Positions 32,756 through 42,486 of a DNA stretch of 64,000 nucleotides are shown here, one piece after another. A model generated the notes under the pieces. The model saw nothing but the letters and a program-made list of their open reading frames with translations. It did no database searches and was not told where the DNA came from. The stretch is from the NCBI RefSeq assembly GCF_000262345.1, contig NZ_AJTQ01000370.1, positions 18,751 to 82,750 on the forward strand. The letters run 5' to 3'. Source of the stretch: Streptomyces xiaopingdaonensis (GTDB lineage: Bacteria; Actinomycetota; Actinomycetes; Streptomycetales; Streptomycetaceae). The number at the start of each line of letters is the position of its first letter. The stretch's first letter is position 1. The position numbers and the translations under genes are program-made.

Positions 32756-33583
32756 ATGCGCAGCCGCGAGTACAGCCCCGACCTCACCCCGCCCTGGAAG
32801 CGGCAGCGGCAGGTGCCGGAGGTTCCGGCCGATGCCGACCTCGTCGTGGAGGAGGTGACCACCGGCTTCTGCGGAGCCGTCGTGCGCTGCGAGAAGACGG
32901 CGGAGGGGCCGACGGTCACCCTGGAGGACCGCTTCGGAAAGCACCGGGTCTTCCCCATGGCACCGCGCGGCTTCCTCCTGGAAGGGCGCACCGTCACCCT
33001 CGTACGCCCCACCGCGCCCCCACCCGCGTCCGCGCCCCGGCGCACCGCCTCCGGGTCGGTCGCGGTGCCGGACGCGCCGGCGCGGGTCGCGAGGGCGGGG
33101 CGCCTCTACGTCGAGGGCCGGCACGACGCGGAGCTGGTCGAGCGTGTCTGGGGGGACGACCTGCGGATCGAAGGCGTCGTCGTCGAGTACCTCGAGGGGA
33201 TCGACGATCTCCCCGCCGTGGTGAGGGAGTTCGGGCCCGCGCCCGATGCGCGGCTCGGCGTCCTCGTCGACCACCTGGTGCCCGGCTCGAAGGAGTCGCG
33301 GATCGCCGCCGAGGTCTCGGGGGACGACGTGCTCGTCGTCGGGCACCCCTACATCGACGTCTGGGAAGCGGTGAAACCGACGTCGGTCGGGATCGGCGCC
33401 TGGCCCTCGGTGCCGCGCGGCGAGGACTGGAAGACGGGCATCTGCCGCGCCCTCGGCTGGCCCGAGCACACGGGACGCGCCTGGCAGCGCATCCTCGGCT
33501 CGGTCCGCACCTACCGCGACCTGGAGCCGGCGCTGCTCGGCCGGGTCGAGGAGCTGATCGACTTCGTCACGGCGCCCGCGTAA
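32756..33583 (+). CDS. DUF3097 family protein
   Basis: 275 residues of an actinobacterial family of unknown function. The sequence begins YSPDLTPPWKRQ, contains a small beta-barrel-like segment (ITGFCGAVVRCEKT-type) and then a toprim-like part: GRLYVEGRHDAELVERVWGDDLR followed by LGVLVDHLVPGSKESRI, where the Glu and the DxD-like acidic residues could bind metal. The toprim resemblance is my inference. ATG 32756 is preceded by GGAGAACAGGG. It sits just upstream of hemW, a common pairing in actinobacteria. Confidence 0.85.
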   Translation: MRSREYSPDLTPPWKRQRQVPEVPADADLVVEEVTTGFCGAVVRCEKTAEGPTVTLEDRFGKHRVFPMAPRGFLLEGRTVTLVRPTAPPPASAPRRTASGSVAVPDAPARVARAGRLYVEGRHDAELVERVWGDDLRIEGVVVEYLEGIDDLPAVVREFGPAPDARLGVLVDHLVPGSKESRIAAEVSGDDVLVVGHPYIDVWEAVKPTSVGIGAWPSVPRGEDWKTGICRALGWPEHTGRAWQRILGSVRTYRDLEPALLGRVEELIDFVTAPA

Positions 33584-33631
33584 GGGAGCGCGCCCGGGCC
33601 GGACGCTCCGGCGCAGTGTTCCAATGGAGGC

Positions 33632-34864
33632 ATGCCCTCCGCACTCCCCGACGGCGAGCCGATGCCCGCCGACGGCGCCCTGCCCGAGCCCGCGCTCGAC
33701 GGCGCCGCCGCCCGCCCCCTCGCCTTCTACCTGCACGTCCCGTACTGCGCCACGCGGTGCGGCTACTGCGACTTCAACACCTACACGGCGACGGAGCTGC
33801 GCGGCAGCGGCGGCCGGCTCGCCTCGCGCGAGAACTACGCCGAGGTCCTCGCCGAGGAGGTGCGGCTCGCGCGGCGGGTGCTGGGCGACGACGAGCGCCG
33901 GGTGCAGACCGTCTTCGTCGGCGGCGGGACGCCGACGCTGCTGCCCGCTGCCGACCTGGGGCGGATGCTCGGCGCCGTACGCGAGGAGTTCGGGCTCGCC
34001 GAGGACGCCGAGATCACCACCGAGGCGAACCCCGAGTCCGTCGACCCGGACTACCTCGCCGAGCTCCGCGAGACGGGGTTCAACCGGATCTCCTTCGGCA
34101 TGCAGAGCGCACGCCCGCACGTGCTCCAGGTGCTCGACCGCCGGCACACCCCGGGGCGCCCCGAGGAGTGCGTCGGCGAAGCGCGCGCCGCCGGCTTCGC
34201 GCACGTCAACCTCGACCTCATCTACGGCACCCCGGGCGAGACCGACGACGACTGGCGGGCGACCCTCGACGCCGCGCTCGGCGCGGGTCCTGACCACATC
34301 TCCGCGTACTCGCTCATCGTCGAGGACGGCACCAGGCTCGCCGCGCAAATACGCCGCGGCGAAGTGCCGCCGACCGACGACGACATCCACGCCGACCGCT
34401 ACCTCCTCGCGGAGGAGCGCCTCACTGCGGCGGGCCTCGGCTGGTACGAGGTCTCCAACTGGGCGGCCGACGCCCCCTCTCGCTGCCGCCACAACGAGCT
34501 GTACTGGACGGGCGCCGACTGGTGGGGCGCGGGCCCGGGCGCCCACAGCCACGTCGGCGGCGTCCGCTGGTGGAACGTGAAGCACCCCGGCGCCTACGCG
34601 CAGGCGCTCGGCGACGGGCGCTCCCCCGGTGCAGGACGCGAGGTGCTCACGGCCGAGGACCGCAGAGTAGAGCGCGTCCTGCTGGAGCTGCGGCTCTCCG
34701 AGGGGTGTCCGCTCGAACTCCTCGCGCCCGCGGGCGCGAAGGCCGCCGCCGCTGCCGCGGAGGACGGCCTGCTGGATCGGGACGCCTTCGCGCGGGGGCG
34801 CGCGGTGCTGACGCTGCGGGGGCGGCTCCTCGCCGACGCCGTCGTGCGGGACCTCGTGGACTGA
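33632..34864 (+). CDS. hemW: Radical SAM heme chaperone HemW
   Basis: 410 residues. YLHVPYCATRCGYCDFNTY holds the CxxxCxxC that binds the 4Fe-4S/SAM centre; FVGGGTPTLL and GMQSARPHVLQVLDRRH are family-specific blocks, and NHHLYW is represented by RCRHNELYWTGADWWGAGPGAHSH (in short blocks). The absence of the fourth Cys after the CxxxCxxC cluster separates HemW from HemN (oxygen-independent coproporphyrinogen oxidase). It inserts heme into target proteins. Residues 1-30 are a variable extension. Confidence 0.93.
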   Translation: MPSALPDGEPMPADGALPEPALDGAAARPLAFYLHVPYCATRCGYCDFNTYTATELRGSGGRLASRENYAEVLAEEVRLARRVLGDDERRVQTVFVGGGTPTLLPAADLGRMLGAVREEFGLAEDAEITTEANPESVDPDYLAELRETGFNRISFGMQSARPHVLQVLDRRHTPGRPEECVGEARAAGFAHVNLDLIYGTPGETDDDWRATLDAALGAGPDHISAYSLIVEDGTRLAAQIRRGEVPPTDDDIHADRYLLAEERLTAAGLGWYEVSNWAADAPSRCRHNELYWTGADWWGAGPGAHSHVGGVRWWNVKHPGAYAQALGDGRSPGAGREVLTAEDRRVERVLLELRLSEGCPLELLAPAGAKAAAAAAEDGLLDRDAFARGRAVLTLRGRLLADAVVRDLVD

Positions 34865-34879
34865 GCCGGGGCGCCCGCG

Positions 34880-36769
<1,890 letters not shown>

Positions 36770-36798
36770 GGCAACCTCCGGGGCCCGCACCGGGCTTG

Positions 36799-36814
36799 GT
36801 AACTCACGAGTAAC
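36799..36814. promoter_or_regulatory. Candidate TetR-type operator of the acyl-CoA ligase
   Basis: GTAACTC-AC-GAGTAAC is an inverted repeat with six of seven pairs matching, 30 bases upstream of the ligase start codon. Its half-site resembles operators used by TetR-type regulators of fatty-acid genes in actinobacteria. Regulator not present in the window. Confidence 0.4.
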
Positions 36815-36839
36815 TACTGAGCAGTGATCAGACTAAGGG

Positions 36840-36869
36840 CGGCAGCCCCCTTACGTAAGGGGGCTGCCG
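36840..36869. terminator. Perfect 30-bp palindrome between lepA and the acyl-CoA ligase
   Basis: Positions 36840-36854 and 36855-36869 are exact reverse complements (outer part CGGCAGCCCCC, centre TTACGTAA). It lies 92 bases past the lepA stop and 70 bases before the ligase start, both on the minus strand. The best guess is a lepA terminator; a protein-binding site for the ligase promoter is the alternative. Confidence 0.6.
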
Positions 36870-36961
36870 ACGGTATCCATAACCACTACGGAGTGTTCAC
36901 ACGGCCCGGAGTCGGACTCTCCCCCGCGGCGGGAAAGTTGAGGGAAAGCACCGGTGGCGCC

Positions 36962-38836
36962 CTACTTCTTCGCCTTCTCGCCCCCGCCGTCGTCGGTGGA
37001 GAGCGCGGCGATGAACGCCTCCTGCGGCACCTCGACCCGGCCGACCATCTTCATCCGCTTCTTGCCCTCCTTCTGCTTCTCCAGCAGCTTGCGCTTACGG
37101 GAGATGTCGCCGCCGTAGCACTTGGAGAGGACGTCCTTGCGGATCGCGCGGACCGTCTCGCGGGCGATGATCCGCGAACCGATGGCGGCCTGGATGGGCA
37201 CCTCGAACTGCTGGCGCGGGATGAGCTCCCGCAGCTTCGTCGCCATGCGGGTGCCGTACGCGTACGCCTTGTCCTTGTGGACGATCGCGGAGAAGGCGTC
37301 GACCTTGTCCCCGTGCAGGAGGACGTCGACCTTGACGAGGTCGGCGATCTGCTCACCCGTCGTCTCGTAGTCGAGGGAGGCGTAGCCGCGGGTCTTCGAC
37401 TTCAGCGAGTCGAAGAAGTCGAAGACGATCTCGGCGAGCGGCAGCGTGTACCGCAGCTCGACGCGGTCCTCCGAGAGGTAGTCCATCCCCTGGAGGCTGC
37501 CGCGGCGCGACTGGCAGAGCTCCATGATCGCGCCGACGTACTCGCTGGGCGCGATGAGCGTCGCACGGACCACCGGCTCGCTCACCTCGTCGATCTTGCC
37601 CGTGGGGAACTCGCTCGGGTTGGTCACCTCGTACTCGGTGCCGTCCTCCATCCGCACCTGGTAGACGACGTTCGGGGCCGTGGCGATGAGGTCGAGGCCG
37701 AACTCCCGCTCCAGGCGCTCCCTGATCACCTCCAGGTGCAGCAGGCCAAGGAACCCGACGCGGAAGCCGAAGCCGAGCGCGGCGGAGGTCTCCGGCTCGT
37801 AGGTGAGCGCCGCGTCGTTGAGGAGCAGCTTGTCGAGGGCGTCCCGCAGCTCCGGGTAGTCCGAGCCGTCGAGCGGATAGAGGCCGGAGAAGACCATCGG
37901 CTTGGGGTCCTTGTAGCCGGGCAGGGGCGCCTCCGCGCCCTTGGCGAGCTGCGTGACCGTGTCGCCGACCTTGGACTGGCGGACGTCCTTCACGCCGGTG
38001 ATGAGGTAGCCGACCTCGCCGACGCCGAGGCCGTCCGCCGCCTTCATCTCCGGTGAGTTGGTGCCGATCTCCAGCAGCTCGTGAGCGGCGCCCGTCGACA
38101 TCATGCGGATGCGCTCGCGCCGGTTGAGCTTGCCGTCGACGACCTTGATGTAGGTGACGACGCCGCGGTACGCGTCGTAGACCGAGTCGAAGATCATCGC
38201 GCGGGCGGGGGAGTCGGCCGTGCCGACGGGCGGCGGGGTCTGGCGCACGACCTCGTCGAGGAGGGTCTCGACGCCCTCGCCCGTCTTCGCCGAGACCTTC
38301 AGGACCTCGTCGACCTCGCAGCCGATGAGGTGCGCGAGCTCGGCGGCGTACTTCTCGGGCTGGGCCGCGGGCAGATCGATCTTGTTGAGCACGGGGATGA
38401 TGACGAGGTCGTGCTCCATCGCCAGGTAGAGGTTGGCGAGCGTCTGCGCCTCGATCCCCTGCGCCGCGTCGACGAGCAGGATGCACCCCTCGCACGCCGC
38501 GAGGGAGCGCGAGACCTCGTAGGTGAAGTCGACGTGCCCCGGGGTGTCGATCATGTTGAGGATGTGCGGCGCGGGCTTGCCGTCGGTCTCGTCCGTCGGG
38601 GCCCAGGGCATGCGCACCGCCTGGGACTTGATCGTGATGCCGCGCTCACGCTCGATGTCCATGCGGTCGAGGTACTGGGCACGCATCTGCCGTTGCTCGA
38701 CGACTCCGGTGAGCTGGAGCATCCGGTCGGCGAGCGTCGACTTGCCGTGGTCGATGTGGGCGATGATGCAGAAGTTACGGATCAGCGCCGGATCGGTACG
38801 GCTGGGCTCCGGCACGTTCGAAGGGGTCGCGGGCAC
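36962..38836 (-). CDS. lepA: Elongation factor 4 (LepA)
   Basis: A 624-residue translational GTPase that back-translocates or remodels stalled ribosomes. G1 AHIDHGKSTLADR near residue 27, G3 DTPGHVDF, G4 NKID. The C-terminal LepA-specific domain follows LKSKTRGYASLDYE and ends KKRMKMVGRVEVPQEAF. GTG 38836 opens a sequence reaching the conserved RNFCIIAHIDHGKS within 20 residues; the long open frame upstream is not conserved. Divergent from rpsT, as in other Streptomyces. Confidence 0.97.
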   Translation of the reverse strand: MPATPSNVPEPSRTDPALIRNFCIIAHIDHGKSTLADRMLQLTGVVEQRQMRAQYLDRMDIERERGITIKSQAVRMPWAPTDETDGKPAPHILNMIDTPGHVDFTYEVSRSLAACEGCILLVDAAQGIEAQTLANLYLAMEHDLVIIPVLNKIDLPAAQPEKYAAELAHLIGCEVDEVLKVSAKTGEGVETLLDEVVRQTPPPVGTADSPARAMIFDSVYDAYRGVVTYIKVVDGKLNRRERIRMMSTGAAHELLEIGTNSPEMKAADGLGVGEVGYLITGVKDVRQSKVGDTVTQLAKGAEAPLPGYKDPKPMVFSGLYPLDGSDYPELRDALDKLLLNDAALTYEPETSAALGFGFRVGFLGLLHLEVIRERLEREFGLDLIATAPNVVYQVRMEDGTEYEVTNPSEFPTGKIDEVSEPVVRATLIAPSEYVGAIMELCQSRRGSLQGMDYLSEDRVELRYTLPLAEIVFDFFDSLKSKTRGYASLDYETTGEQIADLVKVDVLLHGDKVDAFSAIVHKDKAYAYGTRMATKLRELIPRQQFEVPIQAAIGSRIIARETVRAIRKDVLSKCYGGDISRKRKLLEKQKEGKKRMKMVGRVEVPQEAFIAALSTDDGGGEKAKK

Positions 38837-38932
38837 GCAGTGTCCTGTCGGGTCTGGTCGGGTCCTCGGCGGGATGCCATCGGGCGGTCTTTCGGGGCTC
38901 CATGTTCCCACGACCCCGGCTGCGGGACCGGC

Positions 38933-38962
38933 TTGGGAGGCCCCAACGGCTGCTGGTAACGT
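38933..38962 (+). promoter_or_regulatory. Candidate rpsT promoter
   Basis: TTGGGA (38933-38938) and TAACGT (38957-38962) are spaced by 18 bases and face rpsT. If used, the transcript has a leader of roughly 230 bases before the GTG 39199 start. The interval 38837-39198 holds no convincing gene. Confidence 0.45.
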
Positions 38963-39198
38963 GGTGCACCGTGCCTGCTGGCGTCTCGGCCGGTCCCTCG
39001 GTCCCGGAGTTCTCCGGTGGATCCGAGCGGCTGGAGTCGGGAACGCCGTCGGAGTCCGGCCCGCCGCAGGCGGCGGGCTCCCCCGCTGCACAGCACCCGT
39101 CGGCTCCGCCGCGGTGGTGCTGGCTGCGAGCTCGCACGGCCCCGGCCTCACGGGCACGGGGTGACAGACGAAGCAACCGATCCCGTAAAGGCTCATTC

Positions 39199-39465
39199 GT
39201 GGCGAACATCAAGTCCCAGATCAAGCGCATCGAGACCAACGAGAAGGCTCGTCAGCGCAACAAGGCCGTCAAGTCGGAGCTGCGCACCGCGATCCGCCGC
39301 ACCCGCGCGGCCGTCGACGCCGGCAACCTGGCCGAGGCCACCGAGGCCCAGCGCGTCGCCGCCCGCAAGCTCGACAAGGCCGTCAGCAAGGGCGTCCTGC
39401 ACAAGAACAACGCGGCGAACAAGAAGGCCGCACTGGCGAAGCGCGTCGGCACCCTCCAGGGCTGA
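39199..39465 (+). CDS. rpsT: 30S ribosomal protein S20 (bS20)
   Basis: 88 residues, Lys/Arg/Ala-rich and all helical. ANIKSQIKRIETNEKARQRN followed by KSELRTAIRR and KGVLHKNNAANKKAALAKRV is the full bS20 signature. It binds 16S rRNA in the body of the small subunit. GTG 39199 is the start, with AAAGG nine bases upstream; a longer frame reaching 38902 is not conserved. Confidence 0.97.
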   Translation: MANIKSQIKRIETNEKARQRNKAVKSELRTAIRRTRAAVDAGNLAEATEAQRVAARKLDKAVSKGVLHKNNAANKKAALAKRVGTLQG

Positions 39466-40121
39466 CCCCGCCCCGGGCCCACTCGACGGGCCCTCGGTGA
39501 CGGAAGGCGGGCCCTCTCCCGTCTCCGCACCCGGAACGAACGCCCCCTGCGGGCCGCGCCGCCGCCCGGACCGAACCACGGTCTGCGGCAGGCCGGTTGA
39601 CGGGCCCTCTACCCCGTCCGCAGGTGGCGACCACAGTACGTATTGTTCGCCACGACACTGCGTAAGTGCCCCGGTGGTCCGACGACCGCCGGGGCACAGT
39701 GCTGCGCGGGGACGGCGGCGTCGGCGGGTGGCCGTGGCGCCCGGGGCGGCGGCCCTCGGGGCACTTGGGCGTGAACGCCCCGGGGCGTGGGCGGCGCTGC
39801 GGTCGGGGCCGGGGATGCCCGGACGTACGAGTCGCCCGGCGTTCGCGGTTGATCGTGGAACCGGCCCAGTGTGATCCGGCCGGTCTGCCGACACGGCTCG
39901 TCGGGCAGTCTGCCGTGCATGCCGGCGCCCCGCAGCGGTGTGCGCTTCTCGGACGTGGCCCCCAATCCCCGTCCGCCGCCGGACAACACCGGACGACGGA
40001 CACCACCAGCGTCTCGCCCGCCGCCAGGACGCACTGGGCCTGCACTAGGCGGGGTTGAGAGGGAGCGCGCGTCGCGGCGGCGCTCTGAACGGGCGGGCAG
40101 CCGCCTTCCCGGCCCCTCCGC
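39466..40121. other. 656-bp gap between convergent rpsT and holA
   Basis: No convincing gene. Two hairpins are visible. GGGCCC-actcgac-GGGCCC (39475-39493) is just after rpsT and may terminate it. A stronger 14-bp stem with a 4-base loop occupies 39666-39697 (GTGCCCCGGTGGTC / GACCGCCGGGGCAC, one G-T pair) and could terminate transcription in either direction. Open frames in this gap have poor composition and no recognisable sequence. Confidence 0.5.
39666..39697. terminator. Strong hairpin in the rpsT-holA gap
   Basis: A 14-bp stem with a CGAC loop, 200 bases beyond rpsT and 425 bases beyond holA. It is too far from either gene for a simple terminator, so it could end readthrough from both sides or belong to an unrecognised RNA. 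Confidence 0.4.
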
Positions 40122-41123
40122 TCACCGTGCGCGGGCCGCCTGCGCCACTGTGACGACCGCTTTCTCCAGCGCGTACTCCGGATCGCGACCGCCGCCCTTC
40201 ACCGCGGCGTCCGCCTCGGCCACGGCGCGCAGCGCCACCGCGACGCCGTCGGGGGTCCAGGTGCGGGACTGCTGACGGACCCGGTCGACCTTCCAGGGCG
40301 GCATCCCCAGCTCCCTCGCGAGGTCGCCGGGACGCGCCCCGCGCGGCGCCGAGGCGATCTTGCCTATGGCGCGGACCCCCTGGGCGAGGGCGCTGGTGAT
40401 CATCACGGGGGCGACACCGGTGTTGACGGCCCAGCGCAGCGTCTCCAGCGCCTCGGCCGCCTTGCCCTCCACCGCACGGTCGGCGACGGTGAAGCTCGAC
40501 GCCTCGGCGCGGCCCGTGTAGTACCGGCCGACGACGGCGTCGTCGATCGTGCCCTCGACGTCGGCGGCCAACTGGGCGCAGGCGGAGGCGAGTTCGCGCA
40601 GATCACTGCCGACGGCGTCGACGAGGGCCTGGCTCGCCTCGGGGGTGGCCGAGCGGCCGAGGGTGCGGAACTCGCCGCGGACGAACTGGACGCGCTCGGC
40701 GGGCTTCGTCACCTTGGCGCAGGCGACCTCGCGTGCGCCGGCCTTGCGCGCCGCCTCCAGGAGGCCCTTGCCCTTGGCGCCACCCGCATGCGCGAGGACG
40801 AGGACGACCTCCTCGGCCGGGGACGGGAGATACGCCTTGACGTCCTTGATCGAATCTGCGGCGAGGTCCTGCGCCGCCCGCACGACGATCACTTTCCGCT
40901 CCGCGAAGAGCGACGGGCTGGTGAGCTCCGCGAGGGTTCCGGGCGACACGTCGGAAGCCTGGAGATCGCGCACGTCGGTCTCCGGGTCGCTCTCCTTCGC
41001 CGCCTTGACCACCTGCTGGACGGCCCGGTCGACGAGGAGCTCCTCCTGGCCCACGGCGAGCGTGACAGGGGCGAGGAGGTCGTCGGCCGGCTGCTTCTTG
41101 CGGCTCTCACGGGTGCTTGCCAT
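40122..41123 (-). CDS. holA: DNA polymerase III subunit delta
   Basis: 333 residues of the clamp-loader delta family. PVTLAVGQEELLVDRAVQQVV is the typical start, and FAERKVIVVRAAQDL and VLVLAHAGGAKGKGLLEAARKAG belong to the AAA-like domain, which lacks a working P-loop as expected. The C-terminal collar ends with GGRDPEYALEKAVVTVAQA. It opens the beta clamp for the replicase. ATG 41123 fits; open frame upstream is a shadow. Confidence 0.93.
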   Translation of the reverse strand: MASTRESRKKQPADDLLAPVTLAVGQEELLVDRAVQQVVKAAKESDPETDVRDLQASDVSPGTLAELTSPSLFAERKVIVVRAAQDLAADSIKDVKAYLPSPAEEVVLVLAHAGGAKGKGLLEAARKAGAREVACAKVTKPAERVQFVRGEFRTLGRSATPEASQALVDAVGSDLRELASACAQLAADVEGTIDDAVVGRYYTGRAEASSFTVADRAVEGKAAEALETLRWAVNTGVAPVMITSALAQGVRAIGKIASAPRGARPGDLARELGMPPWKVDRVRQQSRTWTPDGVAVALRAVAEADAAVKGGGRDPEYALEKAVVTVAQAARAR

Positions 41124-41163
41124 CGCCTCCCAGCATCCCACGGGGCGCTGACAGAATGGCCGG

Positions 41164-41409
41164 GTGAGCGACGTACGACATCTCCTGGTGCTTCCCGACC
41201 GCGAGGCGGCGGAGGAGGTCGCGGAGGAGCTCCGTCTCCGCTTCGACCTCGACGAGGAGCCGCAGTTGGTCCGCGACGCCCTCGCCGGAGAGGACGACGC
41301 CGAGGACGCCCAGTGGCTCGTGGTCCTGGAGGACCCCGAGGGCATTCACCCGCCCGAGATCCTCGATGCGCTGGCGACGGAGCGCGAAGGGTGGCTGGAG
41401 CGCGACTGA
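41164..41409 (+). CDS. Small acidic hypothetical protein
   Basis: 81 residues, rich in Asp/Glu, with no membrane segment. The order VRHLLVLPDREAAEEVAEELRLRFDL ... WLVVLEDPEG suggests a small alpha/beta fold. I recognise no family. GTG 41164 starts 40 bases from the divergent holA ATG. High third-position GC and length support a real gene; function unknown. Confidence 0.6.
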   Translation: MSDVRHLLVLPDREAAEEVAEELRLRFDLDEEPQLVRDALAGEDDAEDAQWLVVLEDPEGIHPPEILDALATEREGWLERD

Positions 41410-41504
41410 CGCCCGGCGGCCACCCCGGCGTCGCCGCATCGGGCGGGCTTTCCGGGAGCGTCCCGGCTTGGCGGGGCGCGGCCGCCACCTGGTAGGTCTT
41501 TGCC

Positions 41505-41894
41505 ATGAGCAACACTGAACTCCAGCGGCTCCTGGAGGAGTTCGCCAAGGAGCGCGACTGGGAGCAGTTCCACAACCCGAAGAACCTCGCGATGGCGCTC
41601 GCCGGCGAGGTGGGCGAACTCGTGGAACTCTTCCAGTGGCTCAGCGCCGAGGAGGCCGCGGAGATCATGGCCGAGCCGAGGCGGGCCCAGGCGGTCCGGG
41701 AGGAGGTGGCCGACGTCTTCTCCTACCTGCTGCGCCTCGCCGACGTCACGGGCGTCGACCTGGAGGAGGCGCTGCGGCAGAAGGTCGCGCTGAACCGCAT
41801 CCGCTACCCGGCCGAGCTCGCCAAGGGGAACGCGTCGAAGTACACGAGGCTTCGGGAGCAGTCGGAAGGCGGGGCCGCAGCGGAGGGGGGATGA
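41505..41894 (+). CDS. MazG-like nucleotide pyrophosphohydrolase
   Basis: 129 residues, all helical. LAGEVGELVELFQWL and VREEVADVFSYLLRLADVTGVDL give the ExxE...ExxD metal-binding pattern of the MazG/RS21-C6 (dCTPase-like) family that hydrolyses dNTPs to monophosphates. NRIRYP after helix 4 is typical of this subgroup. ATG 41505 gives the usual start. Probably house-cleaning of non-canonical nucleotides; substrate not assignable. Confidence 0.9.
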   Translation: MSNTELQRLLEEFAKERDWEQFHNPKNLAMALAGEVGELVELFQWLSAEEAAEIMAEPRRAQAVREEVADVFSYLLRLADVTGVDLEEALRQKVALNRIRYPAELAKGNASKYTRLREQSEGGAAAEGG

Positions 41895-42486
41895 GTGGGC
41901 CGGTGGGCCGGCGGATTGCCTGCGGAGGGCGGGGAGTTGGGGCCCGCGGACTGTCGCGGGGGCATGGGCGGCGTGCGGCCGGGCGCCGCGTACGGACGGG
42001 CTCTCGCGGGGCCGGCCGCGGGGCCGGTGCGCCGGTCGGCTTGGTGCGCTGCTGCGTTGTTCGCGAGGTTCGGGGGCGGACGTGCGGGGCCCCGGCGCAG
42101 CCGGGCCGGCTTTGTGCTGCTGAGCCCGTGCTTCGTGCTTCCCCTTCTTCAGGGCGATCGGCGGCGGCTCGGCCTGCGCGGTACGCAGTCCGGACCGACA
42201 TGCGTGATGCGACGGGTAACTCGTGGGTGTCAACGCAGAGATGCGGCCGGCGCCGGGTGCCATGACTCATTTCGGGTGATCCACGGCGTACGGCAGGTGA
42301 CGAGAACGGCTCCACGGGCTGACGGCGCCTGCCTGGGTCCGCAGCGCCGAGCAACTCGATGTTCGGGCTGGTCGGTCGGGGCGGCGCGGCGTCGGTCAGA
42401 CGGGTCCCACTCTTCCGAAGACGCCGCCCCCGCGGGCTCAACGGGAGCGCCGCGGCACACCTCGCGACCGTCGGGCGCCCGCGTAC
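41895..42486. other. 592-bp gap between convergent MazG-like gene and comEC
   Basis: No gene, tRNA or strong terminator could be supported. Several open frames exist on both strands but they are Arg/Gly/Pro-rich translations of GC-rich DNA without family sequence. It might contain decayed sequence. Confidence 0.5.

Noticed and set aside
36902..36961. Possible small gene or riboswitch after lepA.
   Set aside because: No ORF with a ribosome site and no conserved motif; only AT-richer intergenic sequence.
41895..42486. Open frames of over 100 codons in the gap before comEC.
   Set aside because: They are low-complexity Arg/Gly/Pro translations, overlap each other on both strands and lack ribosome sites or recognisable sequence.
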